DNA of 24,040 nt from a virus: positions 1-24,040 of IMG/VR virus record IMGVR_UViG_3300025010_000231, one strand, 5' to 3'. A program made the translations under genes and the position numbers. Below are positions 6,175-14,807 of this stretch, piece after piece. The notes under the pieces are model-generated. The model ran no database searches, was not told where the DNA came from, and saw only the letters and a program-made list of their open reading frames with translations. The first letter of the stretch is position 1. Every line of letters starts with the position of its first letter.

Positions 6175-7308
6175 TTTTTCTTTCTTCCTTCCTGCTGCTT
6201 TCAGGGCATCCTGAGCGTCTTTGCAATCATCCCATTTATCGCAGTCATCACAAGCATCGTCGGTATCACAATCTTTCCCGAATTCCATCCCTCCGGGGCA
6301 CTCATTGTCATTGTCATCATCGTCTTCTTCAGGTTCCGGCTCAGGAGCTGGTTTCATTTTTCTCTTTGGTGGAGGCGTAGGGGCTTCATCTTCCTCATCA
6401 TCAGGGTCGTCTTCTGGTTCTTCTTTTTTGGTTCGCCGCTGTTCTTTTGGTGCCAACTTCTTTTCAGCCTTTTCGGAACGCCCTGACTTTTTCGATCGTT
6501 CTTCAGGCTCTTCGTCAGGTTCGTCTTCTTCACCCCCGTCCAGCTCGAAGAACTTCTTTTCCATTTCTTCCGGGGTTAAGATCCTCAAAGCAGCGTCCAG
6601 ATCCACTGCACCTTCCAGGACGTCAGCAGAAAGGTCATCCCGTTCTTCGAAGTCGATCCTGGCTATCTCCGGGAACTTGTGACCACCGAAAGAACCTTCA
6701 GAGAAACGAGCCTTAATGGCCAGGCCATCAGTGCAGTCTCCGTAGAACTTTCCATCGAAGTCATCTGCCTGGGCCCGATCTTCATCATCCAGCATGAGGC
6801 CAAACTGGTAAGGGGAGATTTCAAACAACTGGATGCCTTTATCCTCATCTTCGTGGTCGAGCACATTGAAGATTTGACGCTGCTTCGGCTTCAGGCTGTC
6901 TGCGAGCTCAGGGTCGTTTCCTTTCTTGATCAAGTCTTCCCTATACTCACAGATCGGACATCGCTTGTGCGACGATTGAACAGTCTTCTTCAGGCAAATG
7001 AAACGCTTGCTGTCGTCTCCTACTCCGACTTTGTGCTGCCAGTAAGTGCATTCATGCCACAGTTCACTTACTTCCTGAAAAGGATGGTTGGGAATACTTA
7101 CGACATAAGGCACGATGGAAAAGTTGTTCTTTCCTTTTTCTCCTCGGCCCTTTTTGGGCTTGAAGAACTCGATGTCAGGAGGTAGATTCTGGAGAGTATC
7201 AAGCCCCCCGCCACCCCTCTCTTTCTGCTCTGCTGCTTTCCTGGCTTTGTCCCGGATAGACTCCCGAGCAGCACCACGCTTCTTTGTTCTTTCTTCTCTT
7301 CTGGCCAT
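6172..7308 (-). CDS. ssb: Phage single-stranded DNA binding protein (gp32-like, zinc-binding)
   Basis: 378 aa. After a basic N-terminus, the core (residues 45-250) has the features of phage gp32-like proteins: a zinc-site candidate made of H85/C87, C105 and C117-P-I-C120, then a segment RQIFNVLDHEDEDKGIQLFEIS. The C-terminal third is extremely acidic and ends in a cysteine cluster (ECPGG, DCDTDDACDDC, WDDC) of a kind I recall in such phage proteins. It coats single-stranded DNA and would contact recombinase and polymerase. Ribosome binding site AAGGAA. The ORF stops with TAG after a basic KKEK end, while an SSB-type DFPF tip lies just beyond in the -1 frame. Confidence 0.85.
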   Translation of the reverse strand: MARREERTKKRGAARESIRDKARKAAEQKERGGGGLDTLQNLPPDIEFFKPKKGRGEKGKNNFSIVPYVVSIPNHPFQEVSELWHECTYWQHKVGVGDDSKRFICLKKTVQSSHKRCPICEYREDLIKKGNDPELADSLKPKQRQIFNVLDHEDEDKGIQLFEISPYQFGLMLDDEDRAQADDFDGKFYGDCTDGLAIKARFSEGSFGGHKFPEIARIDFEERDDLSADVLEGAVDLDAALRILTPEEMEKKFFELDGGEEDEPDEEPEERSKKSGRSEKAEKKLAPKEQRRTKKEEPEDDPDDEEDEAPTPPPKRKMKPAPEPEPEEDDDDNDNECPGGMEFGKDCDTDDACDDCDKWDDCKDAQDALKAAGRKKEK

Positions 7309-7350
7309 AGTTGGTTCCTTTTATTGATTGTTGATGGGTTAAATTAAATT

Positions 7351-7579
7351 GGTTCAGGCAAGGAATTGAACCTTGCAATGAGATTTCTGTTTTCAACCAT
7401 CGAATAAAGCAATCAAGCAATTATTCATACCGGAAGTTGAAACATTCGCACGGGATCAGAAAGATTAATGTGGCCTTGTCCACAATCTATTTCTCCTTCG
7501 ATTTCCTTGTTACCAAGGCTGAAAAACATCCCCGTATCTCTGTGCCATATATCAGCATTTGCCTTTCTGCCACTGAACC
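7351..7579 (-). other. Structured gap upstream of SSB with a tRNA-like T arm
   Basis: About 278 bases without a convincing gene. On the minus strand, GCAAGG-TTCAATT-CCTTGC (7358-7376) is a canonical-looking T arm, followed directly by CTGAACC (7351-7357). Its exact complement GGTTCAG lies at 7573-7579, about 220 bases earlier. CCTTG-GTAA-CAAGG and GTGG-ACAAGG-CCAC hairpins lie between. No anticodon arm fits, so I do not call a tRNA. It may be an SSB mRNA leader or a decayed tRNA. A few reading frames of 20-28 codons exist but are not convincing. Confidence 0.3.
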
Positions 7580-7586
7580 AAGCTCA

Positions 7587-8072
7587 TTATTTGTTTCTCT
7601 TCAGTTTATCTGCCGCCCTGGTCCTCACCTGAGTCTCTGTTCTGCTTCGTTTCTTGTCGAGTTCCTCCTTTACATTTCTTGGCTCAGAAGGCCTGGCAAA
7701 GTAGTCGGCCAATCCCAGTCTGACCAAATTTTCCAACATTGACTTCCTCTGGTTGAAAGCAAAGACAGCAGCAGTGGCAATGTTCATTTCATATTCTGCT
7801 TCGATGAACTGTTCTTTGGCCTCAATGTGCTTGGGATGAGTCCGGTAAAAAGCCTCGACCTTCTGGGCGTTGCTCAACTCTTTGTTCCCACCAGCCAACT
7901 TGATCAGCTCAGAGCGGGTAACTTTTACATTCTCGTAGGCAATGGCATAGTTCCTTTTGGCTTTTGCTTCTGCTCTGCTGTACTTTCCAAATAGAGACGG
8001 CTGCCTGAGGCACTCAATATCCAGTTCGTCTGGGTCTATCTCAATGTCATTTGTATACTCGTCTTTGTTCAC
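7587..8072 (-). CDS. Conserved phage protein, possible UvsY-like recombination mediator
   Basis: 161 aa, GTG start at 8072 with AAAGGAG six bases upstream. Mostly helical and charged: LRQPSLFGKYSRAEAKAKRN, then IEAEYEMNIATAAVFAFNQR and LENLVRLGLADYFA. The order (YxKxxxxA-type helix, a middle charged helix, then a C-terminal helix with AFxxRKxxLExLxRL) resembles in outline T4 UvsY, which loads UvsX on SSB-covered DNA. Its position just before SSB and near a RecA/UvsX-like gene supports this, but the similarity is from memory only. Confidence 0.65.
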   Translation of the reverse strand: MNKDEYTNDIEIDPDELDIECLRQPSLFGKYSRAEAKAKRNYAIAYENVKVTRSELIKLAGGNKELSNAQKVEAFYRTHPKHIEAKEQFIEAEYEMNIATAAVFAFNQRKSMLENLVRLGLADYFARPSEPRNVKEELDKKRSRTETQVRTRAADKLKRNK

Positions 8073-8083
8073 GGGGTTCTCCT

Positions 8084-8602
8084 TTAGAATGGAACATCAT
8101 TATCTGGTTTGTTTAACCTGGCTTTTTCTTTTTTCTTCCTTTGTTTCAAAAACGAAATATCTCTATGGATTTTCTTCAGGCATTCAAACAATTCTACTCG
8201 ATGCCTTTTCTCTTTGATTACTTCGTAGCCGATAAAACTCTCAAAATGCATTGCTGCAGACTTCCAAGCTCGATAGTTTATCATATCCATCGGAGCTATA
8301 ATGTTATATCTCCTTTGATTTATCGTAATAATAATTGAGTAAAATTCTTGTTGTCTTTCTTGATCGCAAGAATCTCCCCAGCTCTGCTCAAATATTTGCT
8401 TACATTCCCAATATGCTGGCCAGGTTCTTTCAAGTGTTTCAAATATCTTTTTTAACTTATCATAAGAAATCAGATAGTCATAGTCAGAATCTTCTCTTTC
8501 AACACCCCAAGCCCGACTACCTATAAAAATAGCAACATCTTTTATTGATTTCAAAAGGAATCTTTTTGCTTTTTCATTCTCTTTTTCGTCAAAAGGCTTC
8601 AT
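8084..8602 (-). CDS. Nucleotidyltransferase-like protein with SSB-type C-terminal tip
   Basis: 172 aa. GSRAWGVEREDSDYDYLI (28-45) is the GS-x(8-13)-D-x-D signature of polymerase-beta-type nucleotidyltransferases (Asp40 and Asp42). These enzymes transfer nucleotides to proteins, RNA or small molecules; the substrate cannot be predicted. The C-terminus is a lysine-rich helix ending in KPDNDVPF, which looks like the acidic D-x-P-F tip of SSB proteins. It begins one codon after, and in the same frame as, the TAG of the clamp loader gene. There is no clear separate ribosome binding site, so translation is probably coupled. Confidence 0.75.
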   Translation of the reverse strand: MKPFDEKENEKAKRFLLKSIKDVAIFIGSRAWGVEREDSDYDYLISYDKLKKIFETLERTWPAYWECKQIFEQSWGDSCDQERQQEFYSIIITINQRRYNIIAPMDMINYRAWKSAAMHFESFIGYEVIKEKRHRVELFECLKKIHRDISFLKQRKKKEKARLNKPDNDVPF

Positions 8603-8605
8603 AAT

Positions 8606-9547
8606 CTATTCCATCACTGATTCATAACAAGCTTCAATCAACTCAGCTTTTCCATCGTTGTAAAACGGCTTTGAAAAACAGTTCATAATCAAAAAGGCCT
8701 GGGGATTGTCTTCTTTCAGAAGAATAGCCGAGCAATAAGACCTGACCATCCGCCGAACTCCTTCATAGTCTTTGTCCGGGAGACCAGAAAGTATCTTGGC
8801 TATTGCTCTCCAGTCAACTCCTTTCTTCAACAACATCCTGGCCAAGTCGATGGCCTGAGACTCTATTTGAGCAGATTGCTTGGCAGCCCTCAGCATTTGG
8901 TTTGGTGGCAACTCAATAATCTTTTCCAAAATAGTCAAGGCTTCCCGAGGATGCTGCCTACTGTCTTTTCCGATTTGGTCCAATACTTCTCCTGGGATAC
9001 TATCCACCCCAGCTGCCTTGGCCGTTTTAGAAAGCAATGAATTCATTTGGCTGCTGGTCAATGGACTAACTTCATATGAAGTACACCTGGATCGGATGGT
9101 CTTCAGGATGTTCTGGGGATCAGTAGAGCAGATGAAGAAGTACACGTGCTTCGGCGGTTCTTCCAGCACTTTGAGCAGAGCGTTCTGTGGCTTGTTCTTG
9201 GGGCTGTCCCCGCCTTCTCCGAAGAGATGGAACTCGTCCAGAATCCACCCTCGATTGAACTCCTTTCCTTTCAGAGACTGGAGATTGCATTTACGGATAA
9301 TGTCCCTGGCGTCTTCGATAGTCCGCTGATTTGAGCAGTTAATTTCTTTTAGATCGAATCCAGAACAGCCACAGGACTCTGCTGTAATCCTGGCCAGTGT
9401 AGTTTTCCCACATCCTGATGGACCAGTGAACATATAGGTATGAGGCCGATCTTTCTTTTTGAGAACAGACTGAAGACTCTGGACAGTAGAGCGGTTGCCA
9501 ATAAAGTCTTCAAAGCAAGTGGGCCTGAGGTCTACGTGTAGTGGCAT
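8606..9547 (-). CDS. Sliding-clamp loader AAA+ subunit (gp44/DnaX-like)
   Basis: 313 aa. AAA+ ATPase with Walker A GPSGCGKT (42-49), Walker B WILDEFHLF (101-109) and the SRC motif at 153-155 characteristic of clamp loader subunits. It is the length of T4 gp44 and has no tau-like C-terminal domain. With ATP it would open the clamp encoded at 12299-13312 and place it on primed DNA for the polymerase. A small loader subunit (gp62-like) is not recognised nearby. AAGGAA precedes the ATG, and the promoter at 9576-9604 lies just upstream. The stop is TAG. Confidence 0.88.
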   Translation of the reverse strand: MPLHVDLRPTCFEDFIGNRSTVQSLQSVLKKKDRPHTYMFTGPSGCGKTTLARITAESCGCSGFDLKEINCSNQRTIEDARDIIRKCNLQSLKGKEFNRGWILDEFHLFGEGGDSPKNKPQNALLKVLEEPPKHVYFFICSTDPQNILKTIRSRCTSYEVSPLTSSQMNSLLSKTAKAAGVDSIPGEVLDQIGKDSRQHPREALTILEKIIELPPNQMLRAAKQSAQIESQAIDLARMLLKKGVDWRAIAKILSGLPDKDYEGVRRMVRSYCSAILLKEDNPQAFLIMNCFSKPFYNDGKAELIEACYESVME

Positions 9548-9575
9548 ATGGTTCCTTTTATATATTGGTTTATTT

Positions 9576-9604
9576 ATTATAAAGAATTTAAGCTATTTCA
9601 TTAA
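9576..9604 (-). promoter_or_regulatory. Sigma70-like promoter TTAATG-17-TATAAT
   Basis: Minus strand: -35 TTAATG (9599-9604), 17-bp spacer, -10 TATAAT (9576-9581) followed by AA. It fills the 61-base gap between the polymerase and clamp loader genes and is identical in both boxes and spacing to 4189-4217. Confidence 0.65.
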
Positions 9605-9608
9605 GAAA

Positions 9609-12302
9609 TTAAAATATGAAAAACTGTTTAAACGTCCTCAGGTCTTGCTTGGTGGTTACATAATCAGGATCAAAAGCTTTCGTATCCGTAAGAATTTTGA
9701 TAATGTTTTTGTTGACTCCCGGAATCTTCTCGCTTTGAGTAATGGTGAAAAAACCTTTCCTCTTTTTGTTATCTGGTTTGGATGCTGCTATCTTCTCAGC
9801 AACAGTTACCCCAACCCCATTGATGGAGATGAACGGGGCATACAAATTCCCATTCTTGTCACAGTTCCACTTTACAGCATCAGACACGCCTATTTTGGGG
9901 AGGTTGATATTTAGGCCGAGTCTCTTTGCCTCACCAATATACTCAACGTTTTTGTCCTTATCCCCCATGGTCAAGCAAGCGGTAAGAAACTCGTTAGGAT
10001 GGTACGTTTTGCTAAACATGTCCCAATAGGTTATCATTGAGTATTCTACAGAGTGAGATAGGTTGAAGCTATAGGACCCGGACTTTGACATCATGTCCCA
10101 AATTTGAATTGCTTTCTTTTCGGTAACAGTTCCTTGATTCTTACAGCCTTGAAGAAAGTCATCTTTATACTTATTAAAAGCAGCGTTGCCCATACTCTTC
10201 CCGATAATCTTTCGAATCTTATTACAAGTGGCCATCGAGATTCCAGCAAGCTGATTGATTGCTTTCATTACCTGTTCTTGGTAAACGATTACCCCGAAAG
10301 TCTCTTCTGTTATTTTGTCGAAGATAGGATGGATTTTTTCAATTTTGACTTTCTTTCTCTTCCTCTTGGAGTAGAGTTCAGTCATTCCTGATTGAAGTGG
10401 GCCAGGACGCCAAAGGGCAGTTACAGCATAAATCATTTGAAAGTTTTCGACACCAAGTTCTTTACAGTACCCTGTCAGGCCTGGAGTGCTTATTTGAAAT
10501 GCCCCAACAGTATTCCCAGCGGATATCTCTTTGAATACTTTGGGATCGTCAAAAGTTATCTTTTTGTAATCCAGATCAATTCCATGGTTCTGCTTCACCA
10601 ATCTCCGGCACTCGTTCAGGATAGTAAGAGCAGAGAGGCCGAGAATGTCCAGCTTCATCAGTCCACAGTATTCTGCATTTCTCATATCCCAGTTGGCTAC
10701 GATAGTATTCGATCTGGTAACGAGATTACAATTATATCCTTTTCTCAGATCGTTCTCAGAGATACAAACACCTGCAGCGTGCTGCCCATAGCCTCGTATT
10801 TGGCCCTCAATTGATTTGCATATCTCTACCACTTCAGGATGCTTGGCCTCGAACCTATGACATTCTCCGACTTTCTTGAAAGACTCCTCAACCTCTTTCC
10901 CTTCTTCTGCTTCGATCATGGCTTTAGCAGCGAAGTTTACTTCAACAAGAGGAATGTCAAACACTCTGCTGACATCTCTTAGGACCCCTTTGCCTTTCAT
11001 GGTTAGAAAGTTGGAGAGGCCGGATACGTTATATTCACCATATTTATCAGAGAGATATTTGCGAACATCTGTTCTCCGGATATCCTCAAAGTCCATATCA
11101 ATATCTGGGAGGTCTGCCCTTTCCTCTGAAACGAATCTGAAGAACTCCGTGCCATAAACAAGAGGGTCACAGTCAGTAATGTAGAGAAGATATGCAACTA
11201 AACTACCGCCTACACTTCCTCGACCAGGGCCGGTAAGGATGTTATTTTTATGACACCACTTGATCAGATCCCAGACAATAAGAAAGTACCGAACAAATTT
11301 CTTGGAAATAATTAACTTCAGTTCGACTTCAATCCTCTCTTTGTATGGTTTTAGTTCTTCAAAAGTCAATCCTTCCAGGCGCTGCTTTAACCCTCTGTAT
11401 ATATGGTTTTCCAGGAACAGAAGTTCAGCCTCTTCTGACGGGAATTTCTTAATGCTTGGTAGATAGACCTCTTGCTTTTCGATGGTGAAGTTCTCACATA
11501 TCTTTGCTACTGTCATTGTTCTACGAAGTGCCCGTTTGATTTCGTTGTCGGTCAAGCACTTCTGCTTCTTGAAAGCATCGAACATTTCTTCTTCAGAGCG
11601 GAGATACAGGCCATCACAGTTGAACTTCCACCTATCTTTATCCGTCCACTTCTTTTTGGACTGGATGGCCAAGAGCACTTCTTGATGCTTTGTCGCTTCG
11701 TTGGTAGGATAGTGGGCGTCATTGGTAGCGACAACTTGAACACCAATTTCTTTAGAGAGTTTCATTGCCAGTTTGTTGACTTTTATCTGATCTGGAATGT
11801 TGTGGGGCATCACTTCCAAAAAAACTCGATCTTTCCCAACAGCTTTGATGTAGTCGAGAATCATCCGGCTTTCTACATCGAGAAGCAGATAAGAGGAAGA
11901 GCAGGCAGAAAGAATTACCAGCCCTTCAATGTGGTTCATCAGGGTTTTATGGTCGATCCTAGGCCTGTGGTAAAAGCCTTCTATATTGGCAATAGTCAGA
12001 AGTTGAAGGAGATTTCTCCAGCCTGTTTGATTCTCAACGAGCAGAGTGATGTGGTATCGCTTTTCTCCTTTGTTCTTGATGGTAATGTCCGGGACCATAT
12101 ACATCTCAGCGCCAATGATCGGCTTGATGCCAGCCTCAATACATTGCTTTTGGTGCTCTATCGCCCCGTCGATATTCCCATGATTGCTGATTGAGATATG
12201 GGTATGACCGAGTCCTTTGGCCAGGGCAACATATTGTTTGGAGGTTCCGACCCCATCAAGAACGGAGTATTCATTGTGGAGGTGCAAATGGACGAAGCTC
12301 AT
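9609..12302 (-). CDS. dnaE: DnaE-type DNA polymerase III alpha subunit with PHP domain
   Basis: 897 aa, C-family replicative polymerase. The PHP domain starts the protein (HLHLHNEYSVLDG at 5-17, NHGNIDG at 40-46, TNDAHY at 193-198). Catalytic palm motifs are GPGRGSVGGS (358-367), PDIDMDF (399-405) and LDILGL (551-556), supplying the three conserved Asp residues. A helix-hairpin-helix-like INGVGVTVAEKI segment lies near the C-terminus. It is shorter than bacterial DnaE (about 1160 aa): the OB-fold and tau-binding region seem absent. The PHP motif that is usually a TDHG reads SNHG, so proofreading-type PHP activity is uncertain. ATGA overlap with the sliding clamp gene upstream couples the two. 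Confidence 0.95.
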   Translation of the reverse strand: MSFVHLHLHNEYSVLDGVGTSKQYVALAKGLGHTHISISNHGNIDGAIEHQKQCIEAGIKPIIGAEMYMVPDITIKNKGEKRYHITLLVENQTGWRNLLQLLTIANIEGFYHRPRIDHKTLMNHIEGLVILSACSSSYLLLDVESRMILDYIKAVGKDRVFLEVMPHNIPDQIKVNKLAMKLSKEIGVQVVATNDAHYPTNEATKHQEVLLAIQSKKKWTDKDRWKFNCDGLYLRSEEEMFDAFKKQKCLTDNEIKRALRRTMTVAKICENFTIEKQEVYLPSIKKFPSEEAELLFLENHIYRGLKQRLEGLTFEELKPYKERIEVELKLIISKKFVRYFLIVWDLIKWCHKNNILTGPGRGSVGGSLVAYLLYITDCDPLVYGTEFFRFVSEERADLPDIDMDFEDIRRTDVRKYLSDKYGEYNVSGLSNFLTMKGKGVLRDVSRVFDIPLVEVNFAAKAMIEAEEGKEVEESFKKVGECHRFEAKHPEVVEICKSIEGQIRGYGQHAAGVCISENDLRKGYNCNLVTRSNTIVANWDMRNAEYCGLMKLDILGLSALTILNECRRLVKQNHGIDLDYKKITFDDPKVFKEISAGNTVGAFQISTPGLTGYCKELGVENFQMIYAVTALWRPGPLQSGMTELYSKRKRKKVKIEKIHPIFDKITEETFGVIVYQEQVMKAINQLAGISMATCNKIRKIIGKSMGNAAFNKYKDDFLQGCKNQGTVTEKKAIQIWDMMSKSGSYSFNLSHSVEYSMITYWDMFSKTYHPNEFLTACLTMGDKDKNVEYIGEAKRLGLNINLPKIGVSDAVKWNCDKNGNLYAPFISINGVGVTVAEKIAASKPDNKKRKGFFTITQSEKIPGVNKNIIKILTDTKAFDPDYVTTKQDLRTFKQFFIF

Positions 12303-13312
12303 ATCAGAGCAACCACATGGCTGAATTTGTCGGCCAGAAAGTTGATCTTGTTTTCCGACAGAGAGGCTTTGTGAGAAGATGAAAGAATTTGGATCAGATA
12401 CTGAGGATTGATGCTGAACTCGAAAGCACTCCCATCGTGGCCTTTGATCCGAATAGTCTCTTCGTACCAGCCGGTGTCCCCTTCGGACTTGACTTTGAAA
12501 ATGCCTTTCTCATTGACGGAGATGTCTACCAGAACATCACCACTGTCAATGTCATCAGAGAAGATACCAGCCCTTTCCAAAATCTCCTTGGAAATGTTCG
12601 GGAACTCCAACTCCTTTCCGTCGTTGTCAAATAGGTGGTCGAGAGCAGGATACTTTCCTTCGAACGTCCTGCAGCTCAGAATCCCTCTACCTCCGAGGTC
12701 AAAGTGGATCCAGTTGGTGACAGAAAAAATCCTTTTGACGTCTTTGTACTGAAGAAGGGATTTGCCGGAGTAGTGAGAAAGGAGAATTTCAAACGGAAGT
12801 TCAGCATCAAGTTCCCATTTGGTTGCTCGGTCAGAGTCACAGCTCTCCAGGATATTCCCAAGCCCGTGCACAACGGTGAGGATCGGTTGTGATGCGTCGC
12901 GTGATACCGAGAAGAGAGTAGACTGTACAGCTTGGGCAAAGTCGCTTGGTAGTGCTTTCCACTCTCTTCTCGTAGGATATGTTATTTCATCCAAAGGCAT
13001 CCTGATTTCGGAGTCCAGCCTGATGCCGGCCTTGGACCTCCCAGACTTGATCAAGATTTCTGTTTCGGTCAGTTCGATGTCAGCCTCTTCTCCTTTCAGT
13101 TTGTTGACCAGGGCCAGAAACTCTTTGGCTGACACAGCACCAGTAAGGTCAATTGGAAATGGAACTTTGACAGAGACTTCGTCGTTGTAAGTGTAGGCAA
13201 ACTTGTCTTTGAAGACGAAGAAGTTGCTCTGCTCGGTCGTCTCTCTATTCCCAGAAAGTCCCGGTTTCAGCAAGAAAAGGATTTGCTTCAGATCTTCGAT
13301 TTTGATTTTCAT
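12299..13312 (-). CDS. dnaN: DNA polymerase sliding clamp (beta/DnaN-like)
   Basis: 337 aa from the ATG at 13312, chosen because GGGAG lies eight bases upstream; a GTG at 13327 is the alternative. Length and layout fit a DnaN-type clamp with three similar domains (for example [20 protein letters not shown] and [19 protein letters not shown] in domain 1). No single invariant motif exists, so the call relies on overall resemblance and on the neighbouring polymerase and clamp loader. The clamp tethers the polymerase to DNA. Its first 68 bases overlap the end of the decarboxylase gene in another frame, and its stop overlaps the polymerase start as ATGA. Confidence 0.8.
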   Translation of the reverse strand: MKIKIEDLKQILFLLKPGLSGNRETTEQSNFFVFKDKFAYTYNDEVSVKVPFPIDLTGAVSAKEFLALVNKLKGEEADIELTETEILIKSGRSKAGIRLDSEIRMPLDEITYPTRREWKALPSDFAQAVQSTLFSVSRDASQPILTVVHGLGNILESCDSDRATKWELDAELPFEILLSHYSGKSLLQYKDVKRIFSVTNWIHFDLGGRGILSCRTFEGKYPALDHLFDNDGKELEFPNISKEILERAGIFSDDIDSGDVLVDISVNEKGIFKVKSEGDTGWYEETIRIKGHDGSAFEFSINPQYLIQILSSSHKASLSENKINFLADKFSHVVALI

Positions 13313-14258
13313 TTGGTTTTCTCCCACTCAGAAGTTCGTCGAAATAGTTAATGGTTTTTATAAGTCCTTTTTCCAGCTGAATCGTAGGTTCCCAGCCGAG
13401 TTCCTTTTTGGCCAAAGTAATATCCGGCTGCCTCTGTTGAGGGTCGTCGGCCGGAAGTTCCTCAAATACAATCTCCGACTTCGACCCTGTAATCTCAATG
13501 ACCTTTTCTGCCAGTTCCAGGATGGTGAACTCATTGGGATTGCCGAGGTTGACTGGCCCAGTAAAACTGTCTGGGGAATTCATCAGCAAGATGAATCCAT
13601 CGATTAAGTCATCAACGTAGCAAAACGATCGTGTCTGGCTGCCTTTGCCGTAAACCGATATCGGACTACCCATCAAGGCTTGCACGATAAAATTAGAGAC
13701 AACACGACCATCATTTGGGTGCATCCGAGGGCCGTAGGTATTGAATATCCGAGCCACCTTGATTTTAAGATTGTGCTGCCTGTGATAGTCGAAGAAAAGA
13801 GCCTCAGCACATCTCTTCCCTTCGTCATAGCAGGCTCTTGTTCCAAGTGGGTTTACATGGCCCCAATAAGATTCTGGCTGAGGATGGATTTGAGGGTCAC
13901 CATATACCTCACTGGTGGAAGCCTGGAAGATTTTAGCTTTGGTTCTTTTGGCCAGGCCGAGCATATTGATTGCTCCGTGAACAGAGGTCTTGGTGGTCTG
14001 AATGGGATCATACTGGTAGTGGATTGGTGACGCCGGACACGCTAGGTTCCAAATGAATTCTATTTCTATATACAGCGGAAAGGTGATGTCATGGCGCATC
14101 AATTCGAAATGGGGGTTATCCAGCAGGTGCAGGATGTTCTTCTTGTTGCCGGTGAAATAGTTATCCACGACGAGTACATCATGCCCATCCTTGAGTAGCC
14201 GCTCACAGAGATGTGAACCTAAAAACCCTGCCCCACCTGTTATAAGATTAGTCGACAT
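13245..14258 (-). CDS. UDP-glucuronate decarboxylase-like NAD-dependent epimerase/dehydratase
   Basis: 337 aa short-chain dehydrogenase of the extended type: NAD-binding GGAGFLG (8-14), [33 protein letters not shown] and the catalytic YDEGK (144-148), then [22 protein letters not shown]. These stretches are close to UDP-xylose synthases, which turn UDP-glucuronate into UDP-xylose. GGAGGTG precedes the ATG. The body would normally end near the NYFDELL stretch, but this frame continues about 30 residues, overlapping the clamp gene by 68 bases before a TAG. Its partner is likely the glycosyltransferase at 14808-15950, giving an activated pentose for DNA modification; this is inference. Confidence 0.88.
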   Translation of the reverse strand: MSTNLITGGAGFLGSHLCERLLKDGHDVLVVDNYFTGNKKNILHLLDNPHFELMRHDITFPLYIEIEFIWNLACPASPIHYQYDPIQTTKTSVHGAINMLGLAKRTKAKIFQASTSEVYGDPQIHPQPESYWGHVNPLGTRACYDEGKRCAEALFFDYHRQHNLKIKVARIFNTYGPRMHPNDGRVVSNFIVQALMGSPISVYGKGSQTRSFCYVDDLIDGFILLMNSPDSFTGPVNLGNPNEFTILELAEKVIEITGSKSEIVFEELPADDPQQRQPDITLAKKELGWEPTIQLEKGLIKTINYFDELLSGRKPNENQNRRSEANPFLAETGTFWE

Positions 14259-14805
14259 AAGTACACCTCCAGCCTTTATGTTGAGAAGCTTTTCCTTGAG
14301 CTACTTCAATTAAATGCCTATGGTTAAGGTTATTTTCTCTTGCAAACGCTGCAATTCCATATACCGGAATTATTTCACCAGTCGGAGAGATTACTGTATA
14401 ATGTTTTCTATATCTCATCCCAACTTCACGGCCCCACGGCTTAGACGTTCCTTTCTGAGAAGCAGATATTTTTTGTTTAGTTTCTTCTGAATGATAATGT
14501 CCTCTTATTCCTCCTAAATCAATATTATATCCGTTAGGATTTGAAGTATCCATAGTTAAAATAAAATGCTTTTCCATTCTTCCGGCTTTATTTATATTGT
14601 TAGTTTTTAACAATATATCATATATAAAATTTTCCCATTTAAATTTATTAATTGCCTTGGTTATTGTCGTTTTAGGGTTATTACTTGGATTTTTGTGATT
14701 ATTAATCCTCATTTCAAAGTTTGTAGTTAATCCAATATATTGCTTCCCGTTAATTGTATTTGTTAAAGCATAAACAACATATTTACAATTCGATTCTATT
14801 TTCAT
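14248..14805 (-). CDS. GIY-YIG homing endonuclease
   Basis: 185 aa from the ATG at 14805, with AAGGA six bases upstream; a TTG at 14811 is the alternative. N-terminal GIY-YIG nuclease motifs YVVYALTN and QYIGLT, then a NUMOD3-type DNA-binding motif ([16 protein letters not shown]) and a C-terminal NUMOD-like helix-turn-helix ending in HKGWRC. Such enzymes cut an intron- or gene-less allele so that their own gene is copied in. It is visibly more AT-rich than the flanking genes, a sign of separate origin. It stands free, without intron, between the glycosyltransferase and the UDP-sugar enzyme. Confidence 0.92.
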   Translation of the reverse strand: MKIESNCKYVVYALTNTINGKQYIGLTTNFEMRINNHKNPSNNPKTTITKAINKFKWENFIYDILLKTNNINKAGRMEKHFILTMDTSNPNGYNIDLGGIRGHYHSEETKQKISASQKGTSKPWGREVGMRYRKHYTVISPTGEIIPVYGIAAFARENNLNHRHLIEVAQGKASQHKGWRCTYVD

Positions 14806-14807
14806 GT

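Noticed and set aside
6221-6682. 153-aa serine-rich plus-strand frame
   Set aside because: Antisense of the acidic SSB tail; Asp/Glu codons read backwards give serine-rich sequence.
7351-7430. A standard tRNA gene on the minus strand
   Set aside because: T arm is convincing, but no anticodon stem-loop with U33 and no 5' acceptor strand at the right distance.
11472-12194. 240-aa open frame on the plus strand
   Set aside because: It lies fully opposite the polymerase gene, has no ribosome binding site and its sequence looks like a mirror of the PHP domain coding strand.
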